From: Igneacidithiobacillus copahuensis
GTDB taxonomy: Bacteria; Pseudomonadota; Gammaproteobacteria; Acidithiobacillales; Acidithiobacillaceae
Length of the DNA stretch: 55,631 nt
Assembly (NCBI RefSeq): GCF_018854015.1
Contig: NZ_JAAXYO010000029.1
Span: 1-55,631, forward strand
Direction: 5' to 3'
Part shown: one piece after another, positions 24,023 through 32,385 of the stretch
Numbering within the stretch: the stretch's first letter is position 1
Layout: each line of letters opens with the position of its first letter
Notes under the pieces: generated by a model
Database searches by the model: none
What the model was told of the DNA's origin: nothing
The model's input: only the letters and a program-made list of their open reading frames with translations
Position numbers and translations under genes: made by a program

Positions 24023-24796
24023 ATGAACAAGAAGGCAGAGAATTCCCAGCATTACAAAGAAGAACTACGGCTGCTGCAAATCGAACTCGTCAAGCTGCAA
24101 CGGCATATCATCCAGCGCGGCGACAAGATCCTGATCCTTCTCGAAGGACGCGATGGCGCGGGCAAGGACGGCAGCATAAAGCGTATCACCGAGCACCTGA
24201 GTCCACGGGAAACCCGCGTCGTCGCCTTACCCAAGCCGTCGGACCGCGAGCAGACGGAATGGTATTTTCAACGCTACATCGCACACCTGCCGGCGGCAGC
24301 GGAATTCGTGCTTTTCAATCGCAGTTGGTACAACCGCGCTGGCGTCGAACGGGTCATGGGGTTCTGTACGGAAAAGCAGCTGGAAGAATTTTTTCAGGAA
24401 GTTGGCGAACTGGAGGGTATGCTGATGCGCTCCGGCATCCACCTGCGCAAGTTCTATCTGGACATCACCCGCAAAGAACAGAAGGCCCGCCTGGCAGCCC
24501 GGGAAGATGATCCACTGAAACAATGGAAAACCAGCCCCATCGATCAACAGGCGGTCAAACATTGGAAGGACTATTCCAAGGCGCGCAACGAGATGTTTGC
24601 GCGCAGCCACGGCACCCTCTGCCCCTGGACCATCGTCCGCGCCGACGATAAGAAAGTGGCGCGCCTACAGATCATAAAGGAAATCCTGTTGCGTCTGGAT
24701 TACGACGGCAAGGATGTGGAACTGGTCAGCCCGGATCGCAATGTCATTTTTGACTACGACCCGAGCTATCTGGAAAAGGGCGGCATCGCCCCATAG
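24023..24796 (+). CDS. ppk2: Polyphosphate kinase 2, class I
   Basis: 257 residues: Walker A EGRDGAGKDGSIKRI (residues 41-55), the central FNRSWYNRAGVERVMGFCT (Walker B region), and the lid/basic segment REDDPLKQWKTSPID. One domain places it in class I, which mostly makes ATP or GTP from nucleoside diphosphate and polyphosphate. ATG at 24023 has GAGGAA upstream; an in-frame 20-residue extension is discarded. It ends 29 bases from the oppositely oriented rnr gene. Supplying nucleotide from polyphosphate would suit the adjacent GTP-consuming cyclases, but this link is inference. Confidence 0.94.
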   Translation: MNKKAENSQHYKEELRLLQIELVKLQRHIIQRGDKILILLEGRDGAGKDGSIKRITEHLSPRETRVVALPKPSDREQTEWYFQRYIAHLPAAAEFVLFNRSWYNRAGVERVMGFCTEKQLEEFFQEVGELEGMLMRSGIHLRKFYLDITRKEQKARLAAREDDPLKQWKTSPIDQQAVKHWKDYSKARNEMFARSHGTLCPWTIVRADDKKVARLQIIKEILLRLDYDGKDVELVSPDRNVIFDYDPSYLEKGGIAP

Positions 24797-24825
24797 TCTG
24801 GGGCACAACACTGCCGTGGTCGGCG

Positions 24826-27060
24826 TCAAGCGCGCCGACGACGGCGCCCCGCTCCTTCCTCGCCCTCAGCCAGCACACGCTCGAACTCGATCTTGCGCTC
24901 GTCCAGATTCACCTGCACCAGGCGCACGCGCAGCTCCTCCCCCAGCTGAAAGACTTCTCCGCTGCGTTCGCCGACGATGCGATAATGTTTGGCATCGAAA
25001 TGGTAGTAGTCGGCACCCAGGGTACTGATGTGTACCAGCCCCTCCACGTAGGCCTCCCGCAACGCAACAAAGAGGCCAAAGCCCGTGACGCCGGTGATGA
25101 TGGCCGAATATTCATTGCCAACTTTATCGAGCATGAATTCGCATTTGAGCCATTGCACGGCCTCGCGGGAGGCCTCGTCGGCACGGCGCTCGGTCATCGA
25201 GCAGTGCTGTCCCAGCTCTTTCAGCTCCGCCAGCGCAGGGGTTCGGACCGGGCGTCCAGCCGCTGCGGCATCCAGCATTTCCTGAATGCCGCGATGGATC
25301 AGCAGGTCGGGATAGCGGCGAATGGGCGAGGTAAAGTGCGTATAGGCGGGATAGGCCAGACCAAAATGCAGGCTGGTATCCACGGTATAGAACGCCTGCG
25401 ACAGACTGCGCAGGATGATGGTCTGGATCAGGGTGGCATCGGCACGCTCGCGGGTGGCCTCGATGATCTGCGCCAGATCCGCACTGCGTGGACGTACCGG
25501 CAGGCGTACCGGGACGCCCAACTCGCCCAGAAAGCGGCGCAGATCTTCGATCTTGTCGGCATTTGGTTCTGGATGTACCCGATACAGCATGGGAAATTGA
25601 TGAATGCGGAAATACTGCGCCGCACAGACGTTGGCGGCGAGCATACACTCTTCGATCATGCGATGCGCGACGTTACGCTGTAACGGTACGATGGCCTCGA
25701 TCCGCCCCTGCTCATTGTAGAGAATCCGGCTCTCCTGACTGTCGAACTCGATGGTACCACGTTCTTCCCGTGCCTTTGCCAACGCAGTATAGAGCGCGTG
25801 CAAGGTCTGCAGATGGGGAAGCAGGGCGGCATCTGCCCCTTCGGCGGGCATCTCGCCAGCCAGGAGCTGCGCCACTTCATCGTAGGTAAAGCGCCGCTGG
25901 GAGCGCATCACCGCACGCGCAAAGCGAAAACGCTGCACCTCTCCATTGTCGGCGATTTCCATCTCACAGAGCATGCACAGGCGATCTACCTGCGGGTTTA
26001 GGGAACACAGGCCATTGGAGAGCACTTCGGGGAGCATGGGAATGACGCGGCGCGGGAAATAGACCGAATTGCCCCGCCGCCGCGCCTCCTGGTCGAGAGC
26101 CGACCCCGGTTGTACATAACTCGCCACATCGGCAATGGCCACAAAGAGGCGGAATCCGCTCTCCCCCATCCGCTCCGCGTACACGGCGTCGTCAAAATCT
26201 TTGGCGTCAGCCCCATCGATCGTCACCAGCGGCAGGTCGCGCACGTCGTAGCGCCCCTGCTTCTTTTCTTCCGGGACCTCCGGCGCAATGGTGGCGGCCT
26301 CCTGCTCGACTGCCACTGGCCACTGGAACGGTAGACCGTAGCTGCGCACCGCGATCTCGACCTCCATACCCGGGGCCATATGTTCGCCAAGGATCTCAAC
26401 GATGCGTCCCTCGGGGAGATTGCGCCCGTCGGGATAGGTTTCAATCTGCAGCACAACAATCTGGCCATGCACCGGCGCCAGCTCTCCGGCGCCGGTTACC
26501 ACGAATTCCTGGCTGAGCCGGCGGTCTTCCGGCAGCACGTAACGGCTTTCTCCCTCCGCATGGTAGCGTCCCACCACCTGGGTCAGGGCATGTTCGAGTA
26601 CGCGCACGACGGCACCCTCGAGGCGCCCGCGCCGATCCTCACCAATCACCCGACCGAGAATAAGATCACCATGGAACACCTTGCGCATCTCCCGGGGGGA
26701 GAGAAACAGATCCTTGCCGCCATCGTCGCGCGAGAGAAACCCGAAGCCATCGGGGTGGGCGATCACGGACCCGCGGATCAGCTCCATCGCTTCCGCGAGC
26801 CCATAGGCCCCACGCCGGTTGCGCAGTACCTGGCCATCACGCTCCATGGCGCGCAGGCGCCGCCGTAGCGCCTCCTGATCCTCCTCCGCAACCTCCAGGT
26901 CTTCGATGAGATCTTCCAATCGGGCGGGATGCCCCAATCCCTCCAGGTAACTCAGAATAAACTCGCGACTGACGATGGGACGCTCATATTTTTCTTTTTC
27001 CCGCTCGTACATGGGATCCCGATCTGGCAGGGACAGGCTGGGCGACTCTTGCTCCGGCAT
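24826..27060 (-). CDS. rnr: Ribonuclease R
   Basis: 744 residues. Order: N-terminal helix-turn-helix-like region (REFILSYLEGLGHPARLEDL), cold-shock domains (GSVIAHPDGFGFLSRDDGGK), RNB catalytic domain with VTIDGADAKDFDDAVYAERM holding the metal-binding aspartates, and a C-terminal S1 domain (YSAIITGVTGFGLFVALREA), ending with a short basic GRRRRRA tail. It is a processive 3'-5' exonuclease for structured RNA. ATG at 27060 has AGGAG 9 bases upstream; a TTG two codons earlier is a poorer choice. The ATG overlaps the -35 box of the divergent tRNA-Leu gene. Confidence 0.96.
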   Translation of the reverse strand: MPEQESPSLSLPDRDPMYEREKEKYERPIVSREFILSYLEGLGHPARLEDLIEDLEVAEEDQEALRRRLRAMERDGQVLRNRRGAYGLAEAMELIRGSVIAHPDGFGFLSRDDGGKDLFLSPREMRKVFHGDLILGRVIGEDRRGRLEGAVVRVLEHALTQVVGRYHAEGESRYVLPEDRRLSQEFVVTGAGELAPVHGQIVVLQIETYPDGRNLPEGRIVEILGEHMAPGMEVEIAVRSYGLPFQWPVAVEQEAATIAPEVPEEKKQGRYDVRDLPLVTIDGADAKDFDDAVYAERMGESGFRLFVAIADVASYVQPGSALDQEARRRGNSVYFPRRVIPMLPEVLSNGLCSLNPQVDRLCMLCEMEIADNGEVQRFRFARAVMRSQRRFTYDEVAQLLAGEMPAEGADAALLPHLQTLHALYTALAKAREERGTIEFDSQESRILYNEQGRIEAIVPLQRNVAHRMIEECMLAANVCAAQYFRIHQFPMLYRVHPEPNADKIEDLRRFLGELGVPVRLPVRPRSADLAQIIEATRERADATLIQTIILRSLSQAFYTVDTSLHFGLAYPAYTHFTSPIRRYPDLLIHRGIQEMLDAAAAGRPVRTPALAELKELGQHCSMTERRADEASREAVQWLKCEFMLDKVGNEYSAIITGVTGFGLFVALREAYVEGLVHISTLGADYYHFDAKHYRIVGERSGEVFQLGEELRVRLVQVNLDERKIEFERVLAEGEEGAGRRRRRA

Positions 27061-27088
27061 TGACAAAAACTCCTTGTTGGTAGATGAT
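27060..27088 (+). promoter_or_regulatory. Promoter of tRNA-Leu with GC-rich discriminator
   Basis: Perfect TTGACA (27060-27065), 17 bases, then GATGAT (27083-27088) and GCGCGC immediately after, the GC-rich discriminator typical of stable-RNA promoters. The tRNA begins 10 bases further on. The -35 box shares a base with the rnr start codon on the other strand. Confidence 0.65.
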
Positions 27089-27098
27089 GCGCGCTATT

Positions 27099-27185
27099 GC
27101 CGAGGTGGCGGAATTGGTAGACGCGCTAGGTTCAGGTCCTAGTGAGCGAAAGCTTGTGCTGGTTCGAATCCAGTCCTCGGTACCA
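27099..27185 (+). tRNA. tRNA-Leu (anticodon CAG)
   Basis: 87 bases, class II tRNA with a long variable arm. Acceptor arms GCCGAGG and CCTCGGT pair, the D arm is GGCGGAATTGGTAGAC, the anticodon loop TTCAGGT lies between CTAGG and CCTAG, and the T arm is CTGGTTCGAATCCAG. CCA is encoded. It reads CUG. Confidence 0.97.
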
Positions 27186-27317
27186 CTCTCCTAGAATTTT
27201 TTTGGTCATTTCATTCAATGTTTGCAAGCTGACTTGCCTTACTATCCCTGAAGGCGAGCCTTTTGTCCATGCGTCTGCAGGTTGCAGTCCGGGCAATCAC
27301 CTACAAAGAAACCATCG

Positions 27318-27830
27318 ATGAATCCGGAAATTTTAGTACTTTTTACGGTAGGAACCAGCGCCTCGGGCAAATCAACCTGGGCACAGGATCTTGGCAAGCG
27401 CTTTCCCCATCTGCAAATCGCAATCCTCGAACGCGACCAACTGCGCCGCGAACAATATGGCAAGAGTCATGACACGGCATTCTCCTGGACGGACTGGGAT
27501 GTTGGGCAAGAAAGCGAAATTCAGAAGCAATGGGTGGAGCGGCTACATGATCTGTTGAGCGCAGATGTGCTGGTTCTGGCCGATACCCACATTGATCCCG
27601 AGCAGTTGACGCGTGAGGCAAGCCTTCTGTGCGAGATGGGAGTGCGCGAAATGGCATTGCAATATTTTCCCGCTCAGCCTTTGGTCGAACTGATTCGCAA
27701 AGACCAGAGCCGCTCTTATCCGGTGGGGGCTGCAGTCTTGCGCGAGCAGATCCAGCGGCTTCAGCCTCAAGATGCCTACTGGCAAGCGTTGGAGGCGGCA
27801 GAAACCAGCTGTGCTAAGCTGAAGGCGTAA
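27318..27830 (+). CDS. P-loop kinase (AAA_33, polynucleotide-kinase-like)
   Basis: 170 residues beginning EILVLFTVGTSASGKSTWAQ, a Walker A loop of the T4 polynucleotide-kinase/adenylylsulfate-kinase class. A conserved ERDQLRREQYG follows, and ADVLVLADTHID is a Walker-B-like aspartate pair. No second domain (phosphatase or ligase) is attached, so a small-molecule or RNA 5'-kinase is possible; substrate unknown. ATG at 27318 has only a weak ribosome site; a start 12 codons earlier is possible. It precedes an HdeD-like gene by 22 bases. Confidence 0.75.
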   Translation: MNPEILVLFTVGTSASGKSTWAQDLGKRFPHLQIAILERDQLRREQYGKSHDTAFSWTDWDVGQESEIQKQWVERLHDLLSADVLVLADTHIDPEQLTREASLLCEMGVREMALQYFPAQPLVELIRKDQSRSYPVGAAVLREQIQRLQPQDAYWQALEAAETSCAKLKA

Positions 27831-27852
27831 ATCATCGCCAGCGGAGTCCAGT

Positions 27853-28410
27853 ATGAACCTCAGACCACCAGACCTCTCCACGATCATCGAGGCAGAGCAG
27901 AAACGCCTGGGAAAATTTGCCCGCCCAGTCGCCGTCCTTCTCATCGTGGTGGGCATCATTGGCCTCATTAGCCCGGTATTTCTCTCCACCCTTACCGTTG
28001 GGCTTGTCGCCGCCATCCTGATTCTGGGCGGAGTGTTCTGGTCCGTACACCTCTACGGCGATAGTCAGCGGCATTTCTCCGACTGGCTACGGCCCCTGCT
28101 CCTACTCATCACCGGTCTCATCATCGTCTGGGAACCGGCCGCGGGGATTGCCAGCCTCGGCCTGCTGTTCATTCTCTATTTTCTGTTGGATGCCTACCGG
28201 AATTTTACCGCGCATCAACGCTCCGGGGGGCTAGGCCGCCCTTGGTTCATCTTCAGTGGCATCGTCGATGTCTTGATCGCCCTGTTGTTTCTCCTCACCT
28301 GGCCCCGAGGCTCGCTGGTTTTGGTGGGCATTTTTGTGGGCATCAACCTGATCTTCGATGGCATTGCCTTGCTGCTGCTCGGTCGGCTCCTGAAAGGAAA
28401 CGGCGGATAA
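27853..28410 (+). CDS. HdeD/DUF308-family membrane protein
   Basis: 185 residues with about six helices arranged in pairs: PVAVLLIVVGIIGLISPVF, TVGLVAAILILGGVFWSV, LRPLLLLITGLIIVWEP, ASLGLLFILYFLLDAYR, FIFSGIVDVLIALLFLLTW, LVLVGIFVGINLIFDGIALL. Spacing of glycines and the repeated G(I/L)x(D/S) turns match HdeD, an inner-membrane protein linked in E. coli to acid resistance at high density. ATG at 27853 has GGAG upstream. In an acidophile an acid-stress role is attractive but unproven. Confidence 0.8.
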   Translation: MNLRPPDLSTIIEAEQKRLGKFARPVAVLLIVVGIIGLISPVFLSTLTVGLVAAILILGGVFWSVHLYGDSQRHFSDWLRPLLLLITGLIIVWEPAAGIASLGLLFILYFLLDAYRNFTAHQRSGGLGRPWFIFSGIVDVLIALLFLLTWPRGSLVLVGIFVGINLIFDGIALLLLGRLLKGNGG

Positions 28411-28421
28411 ACACGGTGCTC

Positions 28422-28712
28422 CTATCTGGAGCGAGCGGAATGATCCTGCTCCAAGCGATACACCCACGCCAATAATTCCGCCACCGCTTGGTATAATTTT
28501 GGTGGAATCTGTTGATCCAGATCCAATTGCATCAATAAGCTGACCAATTCCTGCGAGTGGTGCACATAGATCCCTGCAGATTCTGCGGCGGCGATGATCT
28601 GCTCGGCAATCAGTCCTTGCCCCTTGGCCACCAGGGTCGGCGCCGCATCACCGGTCTGATAGCGGAGCGCTGCGGCAGCTTTTTTGCGCTTTGGGTCGAT
28701 CGTTTCAGCCAT
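28422..28712 (-). CDS. FlhB C-terminal-domain-like protein (FlhX type)
   Basis: 96 residues matching only the cytoplasmic tail of the export-gate protein FlhB: KRKKAAAALRYQTGDAAPTLVAKGQGLIAEQI, VHHSQELVSLLMQLDLDQQIPPKLYQAVAELLAWVYRL. The autocleavage motif NPTH, which would precede ALRY, is missing and KRKK stands there, as in the stand-alone FlhB-like family. Such proteins can replace the FlhB tail in substrate switching. It overlaps the FliK-like gene by 8 bases. Confidence 0.85.
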   Translation of the reverse strand: MAETIDPKRKKAAAALRYQTGDAAPTLVAKGQGLIAEQIIAAAESAGIYVHHSQELVSLLMQLDLDQQIPPKLYQAVAELLAWVYRLEQDHSARSR

Positions 28713-29763
28713 TTTCCGCTTCGAGGCGGATATTTGCCTGCAATCCCAGCAGTTCCAGCGCCGAGCGCAATTCTTCGAGTTTGGCGTGTAGACTCTTCAG
28801 AATCTGTGATGACACTTGCATCCGTAAGCTCAGCTTGTCGCCCCGCAGGCGCATGCGTGCGTCAAGGTGCCCCAAGGAGGGAAGATCCATTTCCAGCCGG
28901 CTCTCCCAAGAGCTCCGCTCTTCCACGGCAAGCGCTTTGCCATCCTGGGCATCCTCGTGGCGACGGCGTACCGTCCAAATAGCGTTTTGCCCCGGCCACA
29001 CCGCCACGTTCCAGAGCAATTGCTGCTGCATCAGCACCTGCCCCTGCTGCTGCAGCACGGTATGCAGCGCCGCTGGCACGGTAAAGGCAGAAGAACCCTG
29101 GGCCGCCACTTGCGCGTAGACCCCCAGCGCCTGTTGCGCCTGCGCCAAACGAAACGGGGCAGGACTGAGCGAGGACAAGGCTTCGGCCCCACCGTTCGCC
29201 ATATCGCTATGGAGCAATGGGCTCAATTTTCCCTGCGGCTCCTGGAGCAAGCGTTGCGAAGGATAATTTCCCTGCGCCCAGGCTTGCAGATGACTTTCAT
29301 AAAACATTCCGCTGCTCTCCACGCCGCTCTGCAGAGAAGCGGCGAGAGACGAAGCCAGGATTTGTCCGCCAGAATTGACGCCGCCCAAGGCGAGGGTTGC
29401 TGGGGCGGATGCCGGCGCCGCCGCGAACAGCGTTCGGAGAAGAGGCGATAGACTGGTTGCCGCGGAGGAAGATGCGCCCTGGGGCTGCAGCAGGAGAAAC
29501 TTGGCTTCCTCCTGTCCACCCAGGTACACCAGGGAGAGCTCCCGCAGTGCCGTTGGCCAGCGTTGCGGGAGCTGCATCAGAAAATCCTGGCCACGAATGC
29601 GAACCAGACTCAACTCACCAGATTGACCAATGATTTGCCCGGTCAACAGGGTACCGGCTGCAGTATGCGCCGAAAAGCCTCGATCCGCACTACCGCCGTC
29701 CGGCAGGGCGCGGCCCTGCACGGGACGCAGGGCATTCAGAACTCGGGGCAGATCAGCGGACAT
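28705..29763 (-). CDS. fliK: Flagellar hook-length control protein FliK-like
   Basis: 352 residues. The N-terminal two thirds are low in sequence conservation and rich in Ala, Gln and Ser; the C-terminal ~110 residues fit the hook-length-control domain: LLWNVAVWPGQNAIWTVRRR, WESRLEMDLPSLGHLDARMR, LSLRMQVSSQILKSLHAKLE. FliK measures hook length and triggers the FlhB switch. ATG at 29763 is chosen with GAGGGG upstream; a GTG two codons before is possible. Coupling with the FlhB-tail gene supports the assignment. Confidence 0.8.
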   Translation of the reverse strand: MSADLPRVLNALRPVQGRALPDGGSADRGFSAHTAAGTLLTGQIIGQSGELSLVRIRGQDFLMQLPQRWPTALRELSLVYLGGQEEAKFLLLQPQGASSSAATSLSPLLRTLFAAAPASAPATLALGGVNSGGQILASSLAASLQSGVESSGMFYESHLQAWAQGNYPSQRLLQEPQGKLSPLLHSDMANGGAEALSSLSPAPFRLAQAQQALGVYAQVAAQGSSAFTVPAALHTVLQQQGQVLMQQQLLWNVAVWPGQNAIWTVRRRHEDAQDGKALAVEERSSWESRLEMDLPSLGHLDARMRLRGDKLSLRMQVSSQILKSLHAKLEELRSALELLGLQANIRLEAENG

Positions 29764-29786
29764 TGACACCCCTCATGGTCACCCGC

Positions 29787-30596
29787 TCAACCCCGCCACC
29801 AGCGACGTAGCTTGCGCCCCAGACCCGCCGGTTGCTCAGCGGTTCCGCTGGCTCTCCCACCACCGAGACCAATGCCCAGGGCCTTGAGAATTTCGCGATC
29901 GCGGCTTTGAACATATTGCGCGATGCCTTCTCGGATCGCGGCGGACATGTCTTGAAACTCCAGACCAATCACCAGGGCATCGCCACGCTGACTGTGCAGA
30001 TCAGTAAAGCGGGCGATCGCTGACAGCGATAGCTCATTGCCGCCGCGCAGCTGAAAGCGGACGTCAGGAAAGTGCTCTCCTGCCTGCACGGGAAAATCTC
30101 GCGGCGCCGGTCGAAACAGGGCACGCATACCGCCCACACTGATGTCCTGCATTGTGCCCAAAAACGTTTCAGCTCCTTGGCGGGAGATCATTACCTGATC
30201 GGGATCGCCGACTGCCGGCGGCACCCGATAGAGCTGCCGCCGCTGCATCTGATAGAGGGCCTCGGGAAAATCCAGGACCAGTTCCTCCGGGCTTCGTTCG
30301 CGCAGATTTGAACGAAAGCCGGTGATCACGCCATCAATACGCGCCAGCAGCACTACCGGGGTCCCCGACTGAATTTGCGTCGGCAGGTCGAGAGGAAGAT
30401 CCAATACCAGGCTGCCAGAGTCGGCATTGGGAAGCAGCATGGAGGTGTAACTACGATCACGCTCTGCAAAGAATAGGGTACAGAAAAGGTGTTCACGGGT
30501 AATGCGCTCGATTATCTGTAGCGCCTTGCTTCCCGCCCCAATCTGGTACTCTTCGCTGAACAGCTTGTGCTGCAGATTCTCGAGACTCTCCGACAC
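29787..30596 (-). CDS. YcgR-like PilZ protein (flagellar brake)
   Basis: 269 residues. An N-terminal YcgR domain (residues ~10-110, LVLDLPLDLPTQIQSGTPVV) is followed by a PilZ domain with MQRRQLYRVPP (R120 and R124) and D151-I-S-V-G-G156, so both c-di-GMP motifs are intact. A basic tail (RKLRRWWRG) ends it. YcgR slows the motor when c-di-GMP is bound. GTG at 30596 with GGGGAG upstream. It precedes fliK by 23 bases. Confidence 0.87.
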   Translation of the reverse strand: MSESLENLQHKLFSEEYQIGAGSKALQIIERITREHLFCTLFFAERDRSYTSMLLPNADSGSLVLDLPLDLPTQIQSGTPVVLLARIDGVITGFRSNLRERSPEELVLDFPEALYQMQRRQLYRVPPAVGDPDQVMISRQGAETFLGTMQDISVGGMRALFRPAPRDFPVQAGEHFPDVRFQLRGGNELSLSAIARFTDLHSQRGDALVIGLEFQDMSAAIREGIAQYVQSRDREILKALGIGLGGGRASGTAEQPAGLGRKLRRWWRG

Positions 30597-30653
30597 CCCG
30601 CTCCCCTCCCCCTCTACGGATGAACGGCTACTTTCTGCAAATTTCCGTGACGA

Positions 30654-32132
30654 TCATCCAATTGCCTGTTGTAGATTACTTTGATAGATCTTTACCTTTC
30701 CCTGATCGCGCAGGGCCTGCAGGTAGGCTCGACTCAGCAGTCGCAGCCGTTGCTCCGCCAGGGACTTCTGAATTTCATCACGCACCGAGGGATTGAGCAA
30801 ATCGGGACTGGGCAGGACCACCCCGGCAACCGCGTACAAGGTGCTTGCAGAGGTATCTTCCAGCGATCCCACAGTGACCTTGCCGCTGGCAGGGGCCGCT
30901 GCCAGGAATATTTTCTGGAGCAACGGCGATAACAGGCCATGCGCTTCCCGGCGGGAGATTTCGGGATAATGCACGAGCTCTGCGGAATATTCCTTTTGCC
31001 AGGAAGCAATACTCTGCTCCTTGCGTGCCGTTGCCAGCAATTGCTTGGCTTCTACCAGACGCATCTTGGCCGCCTGCTGCTGGAGCACTGCACTGCGGAC
31101 TTGCGTTTCCACTGCCTGCAGGCTCCGTGTCTGGGCAGGCTGGTAATGCATCAGGTGCAATGCCAGCAAATCGCCGTTGGCAAGTCGCAAGGCGCTGCTG
31201 TTCTTGCCGGCGCGCACCGCCGCACTGAAGGCCAGCTTGACGGCTGCCGGTTCAGCGAATACTCCGGTACCAGCTTTTCCCTCCTCGAGAAGGCCGCTCT
31301 GCTCTGGCGTCAGATGGTACTGCTTGGCCACGGCCTGGAGATTTGGGCTACTGAATAAGAGATTTTTAAAGTTGTCGATCTGTGCTTCGAACTGCAGCTC
31401 GTCGGCAAAGTCCTTCTTCCCCAGAACGAGGTACTGTACCTGCATTTGCGCGGGCTGCTGGAATTCTGCCTTATGGGCCTGGTAATACTGGTCGATCTCT
31501 GCGGCACTGGGATGCACCTGGGCAATGAATTGCGCATTATGCAGGGTCAATACGGAGACATCGCGGTATTCCTGGGACCACTGCCAGACTTGTTGCGCCT
31601 CCTGGGGCGAGGCACTGGCGAGGATCTGGGGCAGGGCCTGTAATTGCTCCAGCAGCATCCCCTGGCGCAATTGAGCCTCGAACTGCGCGGGAGTCAGACC
31701 ATTTTCTTTGAGGAGTTGATCATAACGGGTTCGGGAAAACTTCCCGTTTTCTGCAAAAACCGGCATGGCAACGATCTTTGCGCTCAGGGCGCTATCCGGT
31801 ACCTGCAGATGCAGCTTGCTCGCCTGGTGCGCCAGCAGCAGATCGTCGATCATGCTATCGAGAACCTGCTGCGCGAAAGCTGGGGTCTTGGTCACTTTGC
31901 TAGCCGTGTCACTGCCAAAAACATGGGCGTACTGCTCTTTCGCCTGTTGCAGACGGTGTTGAAAGAGGCTACTGCTGATCTTTTCGCCGTCCACTTTGGC
32001 GACCACCTCGGTGGCATCGCCTTGGTTGAATAGGTAGCCGCTTACGCCCCAAAGGATAAAAGACAAACCAATGACGAGCATCCCGATTTTTGCCACCCAG
32101 GATTGGGCCAGACTGCGAAAGACATCAAGCAT
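30654..32132 (-). CDS. ppiD: PpiD/SurA-type periplasmic chaperone, parvulin domain not evident
   Basis: 492 residues. The N-terminus has one membrane helix (IGMLVIGLSFILWGVSGYLF, about residues 16-35), then the SurA_N_3-type chaperone region (VVAKVDGEKISSSLFQHRLQ; TKTPAFAQQVLDSMIDDLLLA). The middle where PpiD carries its parvulin domain (PAQMQVQYLVLGKKDF, then FKNLLFSSPNLQAVAKQYHL) lacks the clear GGDLG pattern, so catalysis is doubtful. E. coli PpiD is about 620 residues, so this one is short. PpiD assists folding of exported proteins near the Sec translocon. It lies downstream of hupB and the tRNAs. Confidence 0.82.
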   Translation of the reverse strand: MLDVFRSLAQSWVAKIGMLVIGLSFILWGVSGYLFNQGDATEVVAKVDGEKISSSLFQHRLQQAKEQYAHVFGSDTASKVTKTPAFAQQVLDSMIDDLLLAHQASKLHLQVPDSALSAKIVAMPVFAENGKFSRTRYDQLLKENGLTPAQFEAQLRQGMLLEQLQALPQILASASPQEAQQVWQWSQEYRDVSVLTLHNAQFIAQVHPSAAEIDQYYQAHKAEFQQPAQMQVQYLVLGKKDFADELQFEAQIDNFKNLLFSSPNLQAVAKQYHLTPEQSGLLEEGKAGTGVFAEPAAVKLAFSAAVRAGKNSSALRLANGDLLALHLMHYQPAQTRSLQAVETQVRSAVLQQQAAKMRLVEAKQLLATARKEQSIASWQKEYSAELVHYPEISRREAHGLLSPLLQKIFLAAAPASGKVTVGSLEDTSASTLYAVAGVVLPSPDLLNPSVRDEIQKSLAEQRLRLLSRAYLQALRDQGKVKIYQSNLQQAIG

Positions 32133-32176
32133 AGAAAAACCTCAAAGGTGTGGACTATCCGTAAGCACCGAGACAT

Positions 32177-32204
32177 AAAAAAAGGCGACCCCATCGGGAT
32201 CGCC
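32177..32204 (-). terminator. Rho-independent terminator after tRNA-Asp
   Basis: On the - strand GGCGA, a 1-base bulge and CCC pair with GGG and TCGCC across a 4-base loop (32184-32204), followed by a run of seven T (32177-32183). It lies 8 bases after the tRNA-Asp 3' end. Confidence 0.8.
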
Positions 32205-32211
32205 TGCGTTG

Positions 32212-32288
32212 TGGCGGGGTGGACGGGGCTCGAACCCGCGACCTCCGGCGTGACAGGCCGGCATTCTGACCAACTGAACTACCACCCC
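32212..32288 (-). tRNA. tRNA-Asp (anticodon GTC)
   Basis: 77 bases. The acceptor stem GGGGTGG pairs with CCACCCC; the anticodon loop CTGTCAC holds GTC; the T arm is CGGGTTCGAGCCCCG. CCA is encoded. It reads GAU/GAC and follows tRNA-Val in the same direction, 10 bases away. Confidence 0.97.
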
Positions 32289-32298
32289 ACAAGGGCTT

Positions 32299-32374
32299 TG
32301 GTGGGCGGTGAGGGGCTCGAACCCCCGACATTCGGCGTGTAAAGCCGACGCTCTACCAACTGAGCTAACCGCCC
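32299..32374 (-). tRNA. tRNA-Val (anticodon TAC)
   Basis: 76 bases with acceptor GGGCGGT/ACCGCCC, D arm AGCTCAGTTGGTAGAGC, anticodon loop TTTACAC (TAC), T arm GGGGGTTCGAGCCCC, encoded CCA. It begins 11 bases after the hupB stop, so it may be processed from the hupB transcript. Confidence 0.97.
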
Positions 32375-32385
32375 GACCAGAAGAC

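Noticed and set aside
24815..24842. Terminator between ppk2 and rnr
   Set aside because: A GTCGGCG/CGCCGAC stem exists but lies within the rnr coding end and has no T-run.
30600..30653. Sigma-54 promoter before the YcgR-like gene
   Set aside because: GTCACG...TTTGC is off by one base in spacing and lacks the GG at -24.
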